A DNA stretch of 50,005 nucleotides from Deltaproteobacteria bacterium (GTDB lineage: Bacteria > Myxococcota > B64-G9). Each line of letters starts with the position of its first letter. Within the stretch, counting starts at the first letter, position 1. Both the position numbers and the translations under genes were made by a program. Below, piece by piece: positions 1 to 9,800 of this stretch. The notes beneath the pieces are model-generated. The model saw only the letters and a program-made list of their open reading frames with translations. It searched no databases and was not told the DNA's origin. The stretch lies in NCBI GenBank assembly GCA_019307065.1, contig JAFDKH010000054.1:1-50005 (forward strand), in the 5' to 3' direction.

Positions 1-1298
1 GCCCGGAAACACTGCCGGACTCCTCGGACTGTACAATCGACCTCGACGGGCTGGCCGACCAAGTCAACTGCCTGGTTTGCAGCTCGGAAGTCGGGATGCT
101 GACCCTTGATGTGACCGACTTCAGCAACTCCGGAGGTATCTGCGACCCGGACGGCTGGCAACTGGTCCCGGCTGCCGGCAACCTGTGCAGCGATAATATC
201 GGTGGCTGCGTCCCGGGTGGTGCGGCTCGAGCCTGCTGTGACAACTTTTCGTCGATCTGCGTAAGTCCCGCGGGCAACGAATATCTGCAGACCAACCGGG
301 CCCAAAATTGCGGTGGCGGCGACAAACAATGGCGTTTGTACAAAACTTTCGACACCAGCGGCCTGTCCGACCTCGAGGTTTGTTTCGACCTGGCCGACTG
401 GGGTGCTAGCGGCGACGAATGGTTGCTGCTGTATGCCGCTGATTCACTCAACAACGACCAGATCTTCTGTCAGCAGGACGAACCGCAGGATGGCATCAAT
501 AGCATTTTTTACAATTATTGTGTCAACCTGCCGGCCTGGGCGGCTGATAACAACAGCGTAACCCTGACTTTCATCGCCCATTCGAACAACGACTGGGATT
601 TTCTCATGCTGGACAACATCGTCTTGCGTGGCTGGTACCAGACCTGTGCGCCGAGTTATCTTACCGTATTCACCGAGACTTTCGATGGTTGTCCCGACCC
701 AATCAACGACGGCTGGAACGCCTGGGAAGTGATCGGTACGCCGACTTGCGACGGCGAGTGGTCGTGCGGGTCCGGCAATACAGCCGAGTGCGAACAAGAG
801 AACTGGACTATGACTCAAGTGGTTGATGCCTCGGGCCTCGACGGTAACGTCACGCTCTGTTTCACTTCCGGGGACGACAGAGCCGACGCCGGCGAGTCGA
901 TCACGGTTAGTTTCGATACCGGCACCGGTATCTGGCAGACCGCCCGGTACCAGGCCGGCAACATGGGGCCAAATCAGACCTGCCGGGATTACTGTGTCAA
1001 TCTCTCGGCCATCGACCCGGCGGTCAACCGTAATCCAAATCTGGGGATAAGCTTCTATCTGACGAGCAACAACAACGACGACGAGATCGAACTCGACAAC
1101 ATATCTGTTTCCGGAGCGGTCTATTGCGACGGGTCGGCCGAGGTCTCGCTTAGTGCGATCTCCGACGATGGCGGCGGGGCATACAGCTTTACCGCCACCG
1201 ACGTACCCGCTACGCGCCTGGATGCCGACATCAATTGTGTCTGGGACTGGCCGCCGGTGCCAATCGAAGACTGGAGTCTGATCGAATTCCTGCCCTGA
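1..1298 (+). CDS. C-terminal part of a multidomain cysteine-rich lipoprotein paralog (5' end outside window)
   Basis: The reading frame is open from position 3 to the TGA at 1296-1298, so the first in-frame ATG at 96 is internal and not a start. The visible 431 residues match the downstream paralogs: a linker with LPDSSDCTIDL, then two jelly-roll-like modules. Module 1 runs from about 90 to 636 and contains a CCDN motif and an LDNIxLxGW end; module 2 runs from about 652 to 1128 and ends LDNISVSGAVYC. A short tail follows and the protein stops with DWSLIEFLP, exactly where three paralogs continue into DUF2341 and LamG. It therefore lacks those C-terminal domains. By analogy the missing N-terminus should carry a lipobox, a PKD domain and Cys-rich repeats. 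The likely location is the outer membrane or cell surface; the function is unknown, with adhesion or carbohydrate binding only a guess. Confidence 0.85.
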   Translation, partial: PETLPDSSDCTIDLDGLADQVNCLVCSSEVGMLTLDVTDFSNSGGICDPDGWQLVPAAGNLCSDNIGGCVPGGAARACCDNFSSICVSPAGNEYLQTNRAQNCGGGDKQWRLYKTFDTSGLSDLEVCFDLADWGASGDEWLLLYAADSLNNDQIFCQQDEPQDGINSIFYNYCVNLPAWAADNNSVTLTFIAHSNNDWDFLMLDNIVLRGWYQTCAPSYLTVFTETFDGCPDPINDGWNAWEVIGTPTCDGEWSCGSGNTAECEQENWTMTQVVDASGLDGNVTLCFTSGDDRADAGESITVSFDTGTGIWQTARYQAGNMGPNQTCRDYCVNLSAIDPAVNRNPNLGISFYLTSNNNDDEIELDNISVSGAVYCDGSAEVSLSAISDDGGGAYSFTATDVPATRLDADINCVWDWPPVPIEDWSLIEFLP

Positions 1299-1366
1299 GG
1301 CTGGTCGCATCACCACAACCGATAGATTTTTCCCGGCTTGCCAGATAGCTTCGAGCTGTAATATCG

Positions 1367-1375
1367 TGCTAGAAT
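1367..1375 (+). promoter_or_regulatory. Candidate extended -10 promoter for the 1459 lipoprotein gene
   Basis: TGC-TAGAAT at 1367-1375 fits an extended -10 element (TGn plus a hexamer one base from TATAAT). It would start transcription near 1382, about 77 bp before the ATG. No good -35 is visible. The next paralog has a similar TATAATAGAT in its own leader (6672-6681, against TAGAATAGAT at 1370-1379), which gives weak comparative support. Confidence 0.35.
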
Positions 1376-1458
1376 AGATATCCTGGAACTATGGATGCGT
1401 GATTAATCTTTCGGGGCATTTGACTGGTTTCTTTTAGCTGCGAATATGAGGTGTTCTC

Positions 1459-4400
1459 ATGAAGAACTTGAGAGTTTTTGCCGGTTTGTCGTTTTCGATT
1501 TTTCTGGCCTGGCTGATGTCGGGTTGTTCTACTGACGTGGCCGGTCCCAACCGGGCGCCGACGGCAAATGCCGGCATAGATCAGGCCGCTGAAATTGGCG
1601 ACCCGGCCGAGCTCGACGGCAGCCAAAGTTTCGATCCCGACGGAGACACTTTGACGTTTCAGTGGGATATCATCTCGGCCCCGGCCGGAGCCACGGCCAC
1701 GATCGACGACGATCGGGCAGAGGTCACCAGCTTGACTCCCAACGTCGCCGGAATCTGGCTAATCCGCCTGGTGGTCAGCGACAGCCGCTTGCCTTCCGAA
1801 CCGGATGTTGTCCGGATTAGGGCGTTTGATACCCGTTGTCAGAACGATCTGGATTGCGATGATTATGTTGAATGTACCAACGACACATGCAACACACAGA
1901 CCGGATTATGTGAGTTCACCCCGAATGACGCCAACTGTCCCGACGACGGAGATTTCTGCAACGGTGTCGAAAGTTGCGACGTAGACAACGGCTGTGTCAG
2001 TAGCGGCGATCCGTGTACGGCCACGAGCCAGTTGTGCGATGAAAGTAATAATCGCTGCGCAGATTGCCTGGTTGATGGAGATTGCGACGATCTGGTGGCT
2101 TGCACCGACGATCGCTGCAATACCGGCAGCGGCACTTGTACGAATACTGCCAACAACGCCAACTGCCCGGATGACGGGGTGTATTGTAACGGCAGCGAAA
2201 GCTGTGATGCCGAAAACGATTGTGTCAGCAGCGGCGACCCATGCGTGGTAATCAATCTAGTCTGTGATGAAGACGGCGATGAATGTGTCAACTGCCAACA
2301 AGATAGCGATTGCGACGACGGCATTGCCTGTACGGTCAACAGCTGCAACCTGGGCGCGGGCACCTGCGTTTTTACGCCCGACGACAATGCTTGTTCCGAT
2401 GACGGGTTGTTCTGCAACGGGCCCGAGATTTGCGACGCGGCGGTCGGCTGCCGTGGCGACGGCGATCCGTGTGTCTTCGATGGTGTACCGTGTGATGAAG
2501 AGCACGGTGTCTGTGTGTTCTGTGGAGACGGAATTGTAAGCAGTACAGCAAGCGAGGAATGTGATCCGGCCGCACCCCAAAACGACAACTGCTGTAGTCC
2601 CGCCGACTGCACCTGGACTGCCAATTCAGAAGTCGACCCTCAGAGCCTGTGTAGCGGAGCCGCGGAATGCCGCCTGGATGTATGTGACGGCGCGGGAGCC
2701 TGCACGGAGATTAATGCCCAAAACGGCAGTGCCTGTACTCAAGACGCCGATTTTTGTAATGGAATCGAAGACTGCCAGGATGGCAGCTGTACCAGCCCGG
2801 GTAATCCGTGTACGGTCCCGGGTGACTGCGATGAGGACAATAATTTGTGCGCCGGTTGCGGCGACGGTGTGCAAAGCATCGGCGAAGATTGCGACCCCGG
2901 CGCACCCCGGAACGATCATTGTTGCGATACGTCTACTTGTCTCTGGACTGCCGATGGAGATCCCGATCCGCAAGGTACCTGCTCGGGGGCGCCCGAGTGC
3001 CAGCTGGATGTCTGCGACGGCGGGGGCGACTGCACAATTGTCAACGAAAGCGACGGTACGGACTGTAGCGATGACGGGCAATATTGCAACGGGCCGGAAG
3101 AATGCCTGGCGGGGTCCTGTGAGCATGCCGGCAGCCCTTGTCCTGGAGATGATGGCGATGGTAACTGCGCCGAGTCTTGCGATGAAGACAATGAAAATTG
3201 TCTGGCCAATGATCCTGAAGGTTCAGACTGCAACGACGGCCAATACTGCAGCGTGACCGACACCTGTTCGGCCGGCCTGTGTGTCGGCAGCGGCAACCCC
3301 TGTCCCGGACCGGACGATGACGCCGATTGCAACGAATCTTGCAACGATGGAGACAACGACTGTACTGCTTATGATGGCAATGGTGCCGACTGCGACGACA
3401 GTACCTATTGTACCGCTATCGATTCATGTTCGGCGGGAAGCTGTGTGGGGAGCGGTAATCCCTGCCCCGGTCAAGACGGGGACGATGACTGTAACGAATC
3501 ATGTAACGAAGACGACAGTGATTGCTCGGCCTATGACGGCGAGGGAGTGGCTTGCGACGACGGGCTGTACTGTACCGGGGCCGACAGCTGTTCGGGTGGT
3601 GCTTGCGTGGCCGGGGTTGATCCCTGCAATGGCCCGGACGGGGACGACGACTGCAACGAATCTTGTAACGAAGATCCTCCGAATTGTACGGCTTATGACG
3701 GTGACCTGGCGGCCTGTGACGACGGACTTTACTGTACCGGAACTGACAGCTGTTCGGGTGGTTCATGTGCGGCCGGGATTGATCCCTGCAATGGTCCGGA
3801 CGGGGACGACGACTGCAACGAATCTTGTAACGAAGATCCTCCGAATTGTACGGCTTACGACGGTGACCTGGCGGCCTGTGACGACGGACTTTACTGTACC
3901 GGGGCCGATAGCTGTTCGGGTGGTTCTTGCGTGGTCGGAGTTGATCCGTGTAGCGGCCCGGATGGAGACACCGACTGCAACGAATCTTGTAGCGAAGATC
4001 CTCCGAATTGTACGGCCTATGACGGCGACGGGGCGGCCTGTGACGACGGGCTGTACTGTACCGGAACCGATAACTGTTCAGGTGGCGCTTGCGTGGTCGG
4101 GGTCGATCCTTGCCCTGGCCCGGATGGAGACTCCGATTGCAACGAATCTTGTAACGAAGATCCTCCGAATTGTACGGCCTATGACGGTGACGGTCAGGCC
4201 TGTAGCGATTCTGCGGATTGTACCGATGACATTTGTGGGGCCGGTGCCTGCCAGTCGACCGCCAATGACGGTAACTGTTCGGGCTCGGAAGTCTGCTGGC
4301 CGGCCTGTGCGGTGGCCGCCAGCGGTTGCGTGACCCCGCCGGATTCATTGACTTTGACCTGTGACGACCAGGTCTTCCTGCCGGAAGACGCCGATTGCAC

Positions 4401-6546
4401 GATTTCTCTCACCGGCGGCGACAATACCTTGCAGGCCGATTGCCTGCCCTGTTCGGCCGAAGTCGGCGTAATTGTATTAGACGTAACCGACTTCGAAGAC
4501 GACGATAACCCGGGCGACTGCGCTCCGCTGGTCGATGGGGTGACTGACGGCTGGACCATTGTAAGCGGCACCGAATGTTACGGCACCGGCACAACCTGCA
4601 ATATGTCGAATCCGGATGCCCGGGATTGTTGCGATAATTTCATCTGTCCGACCGACGACGGTGCGATTGCCATCCAGGTCGATGCCGATACCTGCACAAA
4701 CGGCGACCGCCAGTGGCGCCTCGAACGTTCTTTCGATACCCGTGGGTTGACCGACCTGCGGCTATGCTTCGATTACGCCGATCGGCAAGCCGGCGGAAAC
4801 AACGACACTATTCAGGTAGAAGTTACAGACGGAGTCGACAGTCAGGTGCTTTACTGCGATAAGGACGGTCCCGTCAGGGATATCGAGAACAAGTTCTATC
4901 GCTATTGTTTTGACCTGCCGGCCTGGGCCGATGACGATTCGAACTTAGCAATCAAATTCTTCCTGCATTCCGAAAACAACAACAATCGAATCTATCTAGA
5001 CAATATCTCCTTGAGCGGCTGGGCCGGAGGCTGTGCCAAAGATATCATTACCTGGCTGGACGACGACTTCAACGACGGCAGCGGCGACTGCGACCTGTCG
5101 AACTGGACCATTACTGGAACCTACACCAATTGCCCCGGCTTCGATTGCGATGCTCCCAACGGCGGCTGGTCACCCGGAATAGAGGCCGACAAAGACAGTT
5201 TCACCATGACGACCATCGTCAACGCCTCGGCTATGGACGGAGAAATCGAGGTTTGCTTCAAGATCGGCAACGATGGGACCAATGCTGGAAACCAGATTAT
5301 CCTTTCATACGACGCCGGTTCGGGGCCGGTCATTGCCTGGCAGCAGTCGGGTCGCATGGCACACGACAAGGTCTGTCATGAAATCTGCGTAGATCTTTCT
5401 GAGATCGATCTGCTCGGCGAAGTCAACAATAACCCGAACTTGAGCATTAGCCTGGAGGTAATTAGCGCTGATAAAAAGGTCGATATATACGGAGTGACCA
5501 TAACCGGCGCACAATACTGCCTGGTAGACGATTCAGTGGTTTCCTTGAGTAATCCGGTCGGCGACGGTTTTGGCAACTACGATTTCACCGCCAGCGACGT
5601 ATACGGTCATCCACTGGCGGCCGATATTACCTGTGCCTGGGAACCGGTCAGCTCGCTGAACGATACCGATACGGTTAATTTTCTGTACGATCCGGGCAAA
5701 TGGTCGCGGGGTCGGGTGCTCACCCTCCAAAACGGAGGCCAGGCCGAAAATCTCATAAATTTCCCGGTTCTGGTAGTGCTGGACAGCGCCTGGTTCGATT
5801 ACGGCCAGACCCAAAACAACGGTGAGGACATAAGGTTCTTAGACGACGATAACTTGACCGTTCTGGCCTACGAAATCGAGGAGTGGAACGAAGCCGGAAG
5901 CTCGTACGTCTGGGTCAACGTTCCACAGATCAATATGAACTCCAACTCCGATTTCATCTACATGTACTACGGCAACCCGACCGTCGCCGACGATCAGCAA
6001 CCGGAGAGCGTCTGGAATGTGAACTATAAGGGAGTCTGGCACTTCAACGGCGATCTCTTCGACTCGACGAGCTTTGGCAACAACGGGTCGGATATCAATA
6101 CTACCGATGATATGGGGGCAATCGCCAACGGACGCTATTTTGACGGTGATGACTATATTGATTGCGGCAACGATGCCAGCTTGCAGCCATCCAACGCGAT
6201 GACGGCCGAAGCCTGGGTGAACGTCGAGCTTCTGAATGATGAGTACCATCCGATTGTCACCAAGGGCGACTTTGCTTTCGGTTTGAAGGTTTACAACGAC
6301 GACCGGCTCGAGTTCTTCGTCTATGACACTTCTTGGAGGAGTGCTTTTTCGAATAATGATTTACCCGAAGACACTTGGGTATATGTGGTTGGTACTTTTA
6401 ACGGCAGCGATGTGGTAGCTTATATCGAGGGAGTAAGACAGAGCGCGACCGGTACGGCCGGGTTCGTGTTGTCGACCGGAGCAGACGTCAATATCGGGCG
6501 CAACTCCCAGGAAACCAGCCGGTTTTTCCAGGGTTTTATCGACTAG
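1459..6546 (+). CDS. Giant cysteine-rich lipoprotein: PKD, Cys repeats, two jelly-rolls, DUF2341, LamG (ended by an amber codon)
   Basis: The start at 1459 has a GAGGTG ribosome site 6-7 bases upstream and gives a lipoprotein signal ending LMSGC (Cys23); Ser at +2 fits outer-membrane sorting. A PKD/K319L-like domain covers about 30-122. Cys/Asp-rich repeats cover about 128-920: first ~74-residue units, then two CGDG...CDP units, then seven 54-residue tandem units. Two jelly-roll modules follow (about 1003-1190 and 1195-1354), then DUF2341 (about 1414-1514; motifs YMYYGN and W..V.Y.GVWH) and a LamG-like domain (about 1524 onward). The frame ends at TAG 6544-6546, inside the conserved last LamG strand; the paralogs have Glu there, and homology continues in frame to 6648. 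The product is therefore probably truncated by 34 residues unless the codon is read through. Function unknown; a surface-anchored binding protein is inferred. Confidence 0.9.
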   Translation: MKNLRVFAGLSFSIFLAWLMSGCSTDVAGPNRAPTANAGIDQAAEIGDPAELDGSQSFDPDGDTLTFQWDIISAPAGATATIDDDRAEVTSLTPNVAGIWLIRLVVSDSRLPSEPDVVRIRAFDTRCQNDLDCDDYVECTNDTCNTQTGLCEFTPNDANCPDDGDFCNGVESCDVDNGCVSSGDPCTATSQLCDESNNRCADCLVDGDCDDLVACTDDRCNTGSGTCTNTANNANCPDDGVYCNGSESCDAENDCVSSGDPCVVINLVCDEDGDECVNCQQDSDCDDGIACTVNSCNLGAGTCVFTPDDNACSDDGLFCNGPEICDAAVGCRGDGDPCVFDGVPCDEEHGVCVFCGDGIVSSTASEECDPAAPQNDNCCSPADCTWTANSEVDPQSLCSGAAECRLDVCDGAGACTEINAQNGSACTQDADFCNGIEDCQDGSCTSPGNPCTVPGDCDEDNNLCAGCGDGVQSIGEDCDPGAPRNDHCCDTSTCLWTADGDPDPQGTCSGAPECQLDVCDGGGDCTIVNESDGTDCSDDGQYCNGPEECLAGSCEHAGSPCPGDDGDGNCAESCDEDNENCLANDPEGSDCNDGQYCSVTDTCSAGLCVGSGNPCPGPDDDADCNESCNDGDNDCTAYDGNGADCDDSTYCTAIDSCSAGSCVGSGNPCPGQDGDDDCNESCNEDDSDCSAYDGEGVACDDGLYCTGADSCSGGACVAGVDPCNGPDGDDDCNESCNEDPPNCTAYDGDLAACDDGLYCTGTDSCSGGSCAAGIDPCNGPDGDDDCNESCNEDPPNCTAYDGDLAACDDGLYCTGADSCSGGSCVVGVDPCSGPDGDTDCNESCSEDPPNCTAYDGDGAACDDGLYCTGTDNCSGGACVVGVDPCPGPDGDSDCNESCNEDPPNCTAYDGDGQACSDSADCTDDICGAGACQSTANDGNCSGSEVCWPACAVAASGCVTPPDSLTLTCDDQVFLPEDADCTISLTGGDNTLQADCLPCSAEVGVIVLDVTDFEDDDNPGDCAPLVDGVTDGWTIVSGTECYGTGTTCNMSNPDARDCCDNFICPTDDGAIAIQVDADTCTNGDRQWRLERSFDTRGLTDLRLCFDYADRQAGGNNDTIQVEVTDGVDSQVLYCDKDGPVRDIENKFYRYCFDLPAWADDDSNLAIKFFLHSENNNNRIYLDNISLSGWAGGCAKDIITWLDDDFNDGSGDCDLSNWTITGTYTNCPGFDCDAPNGGWSPGIEADKDSFTMTTIVNASAMDGEIEVCFKIGNDGTNAGNQIILSYDAGSGPVIAWQQSGRMAHDKVCHEICVDLSEIDLLGEVNNNPNLSISLEVISADKKVDIYGVTITGAQYCLVDDSVVSLSNPVGDGFGNYDFTASDVYGHPLAADITCAWEPVSSLNDTDTVNFLYDPGKWSRGRVLTLQNGGQAENLINFPVLVVLDSAWFDYGQTQNNGEDIRFLDDDNLTVLAYEIEEWNEAGSSYVWVNVPQINMNSNSDFIYMYYGNPTVADDQQPESVWNVNYKGVWHFNGDLFDSTSFGNNGSDINTTDDMGAIANGRYFDGDDYIDCGNDASLQPSNAMTAEAWVNVELLNDEYHPIVTKGDFAFGLKVYNDDRLEFFVYDTSWRSAFSNNDLPEDTWVYVVGTFNGSDVVAYIEGVRQSATGTAGFVLSTGADVNIGRNSQETSRFFQGFID
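3088..4222 (+). repeat. Seven tandem 162-bp coding repeats (54 residues each)
   Basis: The same Cys codon recurs at 3166, 3328, 3490, 3652, 3814, 3976 and 4138, exactly 162 bp apart. Each unit encodes a pattern like GPDGDDDCNESCNED, then NCTAYDG, then CDDGLYCTGxDxCSGGxC. The units centred on 3652 and 3814 differ by only a few bases over more than 100 bp, while the first two are clearly diverged. That suggests recent expansion towards the 3' side of the array. The outer limits are approximate. Confidence 0.9.
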
Positions 6547-6648
6547 GTGCGCATTTCCGATGTGCATCGTTCGGATTTCTGGATTGCGGCTCAATTCCTG
6601 TCGATGACCGATGCATTCATCAACTTTGGGCCAGAACAGAGCTTGTAG
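6544..6648 (+). other. Amber codon and untranslated in-frame remainder of the LamG C-terminus
   Basis: After TAG at 6544-6546 the same frame reads VRISDVHRSDFWIAAQF, then LSMTDAFINFG, to a second TAG at 6646-6648. The paralog ending at 15017 has DEVRIAAVARSAQWVAAQF then KSMTDKFIKYG at the same place, and the one ending at 18599 has GEVRISNIGRSPDWIAAQW. The TAG therefore stands where GAG or GAA encodes Glu, one G-to-T change. Nothing else in the 33 downstream codons is damaged. A recent nonsense mutation, a strain variant, read-through or a base-call error are all possible. Confidence 0.9.
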
Positions 6649-6671
6649 GGACCATTTGCTGTAAGGCATTT

Positions 6672-6677
6672 TATAAT
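6672..6677 (+). promoter_or_regulatory. Candidate -10 hexamer upstream of the 6807 lipoprotein gene
   Basis: A perfect TATAAT lies at 6672-6677 in an AT-rich patch of the 158-bp intergenic region. No -35 hexamer is visible at 16-18 bp. It sits about 130 bp before the ATG, leaving a long leader in which I see no clear structure. Confidence 0.3.
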
Positions 6678-6806
6678 AGATTAGGGCTCAAAGCGGATCT
6701 AGACTCTGCGCGTAAATTCGGGTTAGTCTTAATAAAAGAACGAGATATCGGCGGGCTGATTAGCTGTGCCCTCATTCGACCTGGGATTGTCCTCGGAGGT
6801 CTGATT

Positions 6807-9800
6807 ATGAAGCATAAGCGGATTTGTTTGATTTGTCTGGCTGTTTTTTTTGGTTTCGGATTGATTGCCGGCTGCACCTCCGATGTGGCCGGGCCTAATC
6901 GGGCGCCAATTGCCAGGGCCGGGTCTGATAAGGTTGTCGAACTTGGCCTGACAGTCGAGTTGAACGGCGGCGACTCCTACGACCCCGAGGGTGAAGACAT
7001 CACCTACCAGTGGACCCTGATTAGAACGCCGATTGGCGGACTGGCCGAGCTGTCGGATATCCGCGGACAATCAATTACCCTCATGCCGGATGTCGAGGGG
7101 ATCTGGATGGTTCGCCTGGTGGTCAGCGACGACCACAACTTGCCGTCCGAGCCGGATATCGTCCGAATCCGGGCGTTGAGTATTTGTACAATTGATGACG
7201 ACTGTGACGACTTTGACGTCTGTAGCGGGACTGAGCGCTGTATAGACAACTCGTGTGTGCCGGGGACTGAGCTCGACTGCAACGATGATGATCCCTGTAC
7301 CGACGACGAATGCGATCCGGTCAACGGCTGCTACCCGGTATTCAATACGGCGGCTTGCGACGATAACGATGTTTGCACCATGAACGATACTTGTGCCGAC
7401 GGCCTGTGCTGGGGTGTGCCCTTAGATGGCGACGCCGACGGCTACATCGCGGCCGACTGTGGCGGTGCTGATTGTGACGACACTCGGGCTGACGTAAATC
7501 CGGCCATCTTCGAGGGGCCCTATAGCGATCAGGTTTGTTCGGACACAATCGACAACGATTGCGACGGATTGACCGACAGCGACGATAACACCTGCCTGCA
7601 GTGCAGCGTCGATAACGACTGTTCTGATGACAACATCTGCAACGGAATCGAGAGATGCCTGGTCGATGCTTGTCGGCCGGGAACACTTCTGGTTTGCGAC
7701 GATAGTAATGTTTGCACCGACGATGGCTGCGATGCCCAAACGGGTTGCCACAACGACTTCAATAGCTTGCCCTGTAACGACGACGACCTGTGCACTATCG
7801 GCGATACCTGTAACGGGGCCGGGGCCTGTGTCGGTGACGATAAAACTGCAGTGCCGACTTCATCCGGTGGTTGTGATGATGAAAACGAGTGCACCGACGA
7901 CAGTTGTATTTCCGTCGACGGTTCATGTGAACATATTAACAATAGCGCCAGCTGTGACGATGGTGATTTGTGCACGATCAACGACAGTTGTGACGGGGCT
8001 GGTGCATGCCTGGGGGCAGCCAAGACAAGCTTGTTGGTTGAAAACGGCGGTTGCGACGACGGCAATCCCTGCACTGACGACATTTGTAATTCCGGCAACG
8101 GTAATTGCGAGTATGTCAATAATTCAAATGTGTGCGATGACGGCGATCTGTGCACCAGCAACGACACTTGCGACGGCAATGGTGTCTGCCTGGGCGAAGA
8201 CCGGGTTTCGATTCCCGTGGGCCAGGGCGGCTGTGACGATCTGAACCAGTGCACCGATGATAGCTGCCAGGCCGGCGACGGGTCTTGCGAAAATGTCAAC
8301 ACAAGCGACGCCTGCGATGATGGCGACAACTGCACCATCAGTGATACCTGTGACGGGGCCGGCAGCTGTGTGGGGGTCGACAAAGCCACGGCGCCGATTG
8401 CGATCGGCGGCTGCGATGATGCGAATATCTGCACGACCGACAGCTGCAACCAGGGCGACGGCGCATGCGGCTACAGCGACAACAACGGCATAGCCTGCAC
8501 AATCGGGGCCTGTACCGGCAGCTGCTTAGATGGCGAGTGTGCTGGATGTGCCTGTATAGAAGACATTGACTGCGATGACGGCAACGATTGTACCGATGAC
8601 AATTGTGTCGACGAGGCTTGTGTTTGGTCCGATACCGGGGCCGGGGCAGGCTGCAATGACGGGATTGCCTGTACGATCAACGATCAGTGCAATGGCACGG
8701 GTACCTGTATCGGAGAAGACAAGACCGGCATTGAAACCGGACAGGGTGGCTGCGATGATCTGAACGAGTGCACCGATGATTCGTGCAACGCTGCTGACGG
8801 GGTTTGTCTCTACGCCGACAACAACGATCCCTGTAGTGACGACAATCCCTGTACGCTTACTGACAACTGCAATGGGGCCGGGGCTTGTATCGGAATCGAT
8901 AAAGTTACTTTGCCGGAAACCAACGGAGGCTGTGACGATCTGAATGTGTGTACAACCGACGGTTGCAACGTAAACGATGGCGCCTGCACCCATGCTGACA
9001 ATAGCGGGCCGTGCGACGACAACCAACTATGCACTGTCCAGGACACCTGCAATGGCGCCGGGGCTTGTGTCGGTACGCCCAAGGAAAACGTGGCCGAGCC
9101 GATCGGCTGCGACGATCTCAATGTTTGCACCGATGACTCGTGCAACCCGGGCGACGGGACGTGCAACCACATCGACAACAACGACTCTTGCGAAGACGGC
9201 GATCTGTGTACCATCCAGGACAACTGCAACGGTAGCGGGCAGTGCATCGGGGTAGACAAGATCGATGTGCCCGTGTCCGGGGGCGGATGTGACGATCTGA
9301 ACGAGTGTACCAGTGACAGCTGCAACTCCGCAGACGGTGTTTGCGGCTGGACGAATAACGACGTTGTCTGCAACGATGACAACCCGTGTACCATAAATGA
9401 TTCCTGCAACGGGCTCGGTTCGTGCGTCGGCCAGGATAAGACCACTTTGCTGATCGCCGACGGAGGTTGTGTCGACGACAATGTCTGCACCGACGATGGC
9501 TGCAATACCGATAACGGCGATTGCACGACCACCAACAACAGCGGCCCGTGTGACGACGGGGAGTACTGTAACGGCGATGATCATTGCGACGGCAGCGGGG
9601 GTTGCACAGTCCCGGGCAGCGACCCGTGTCAGGCTATGCTGGCATGCAACCAGGTTTGTAACGAGCAGGACGAAAACTGCTACGATCCGGACGGTACCCC
9701 ATGTGGTGACGACACCAACAACACCTGCACTAATCCGGACACTTGCGACGGACTGGGTACTTGTCAGCCCAACCACGCCGGTGAGGGAACATCTTGTGAC

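Noticed and set aside
444..1316. 290-residue minus-strand open frame
   Set aside because: It is antisense to the first lipoprotein's jelly-roll modules, which have clear homology to three downstream paralogs; the antisense product shows no recognisable domain.
3088..4222. CRISPR-like periodicity
   Set aside because: The period is 162 bp, in frame and coding, with no short identical repeats separated by unique spacers.
3281..4348. Long open frames on both strands across the Cys-rich repeats (for example 3281-4333 plus, 3416-4348 minus, 7529-8449 minus, 9027-10022 minus)
   Set aside because: They lie wholly inside the lipoprotein frames, arise from GAC/TGC-rich repeat composition, and translate to Arg/His/Thr- or Ser/Gln-rich low-complexity sequence without ribosome sites or domains.
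6544..6546. Genome-wide TAG recoding as an explanation for the internal amber
   Set aside because: Several neighbouring genes (for example those ending at 15017 and 44298) end at TAG at the expected protein length, so TAG works as a normal stop.
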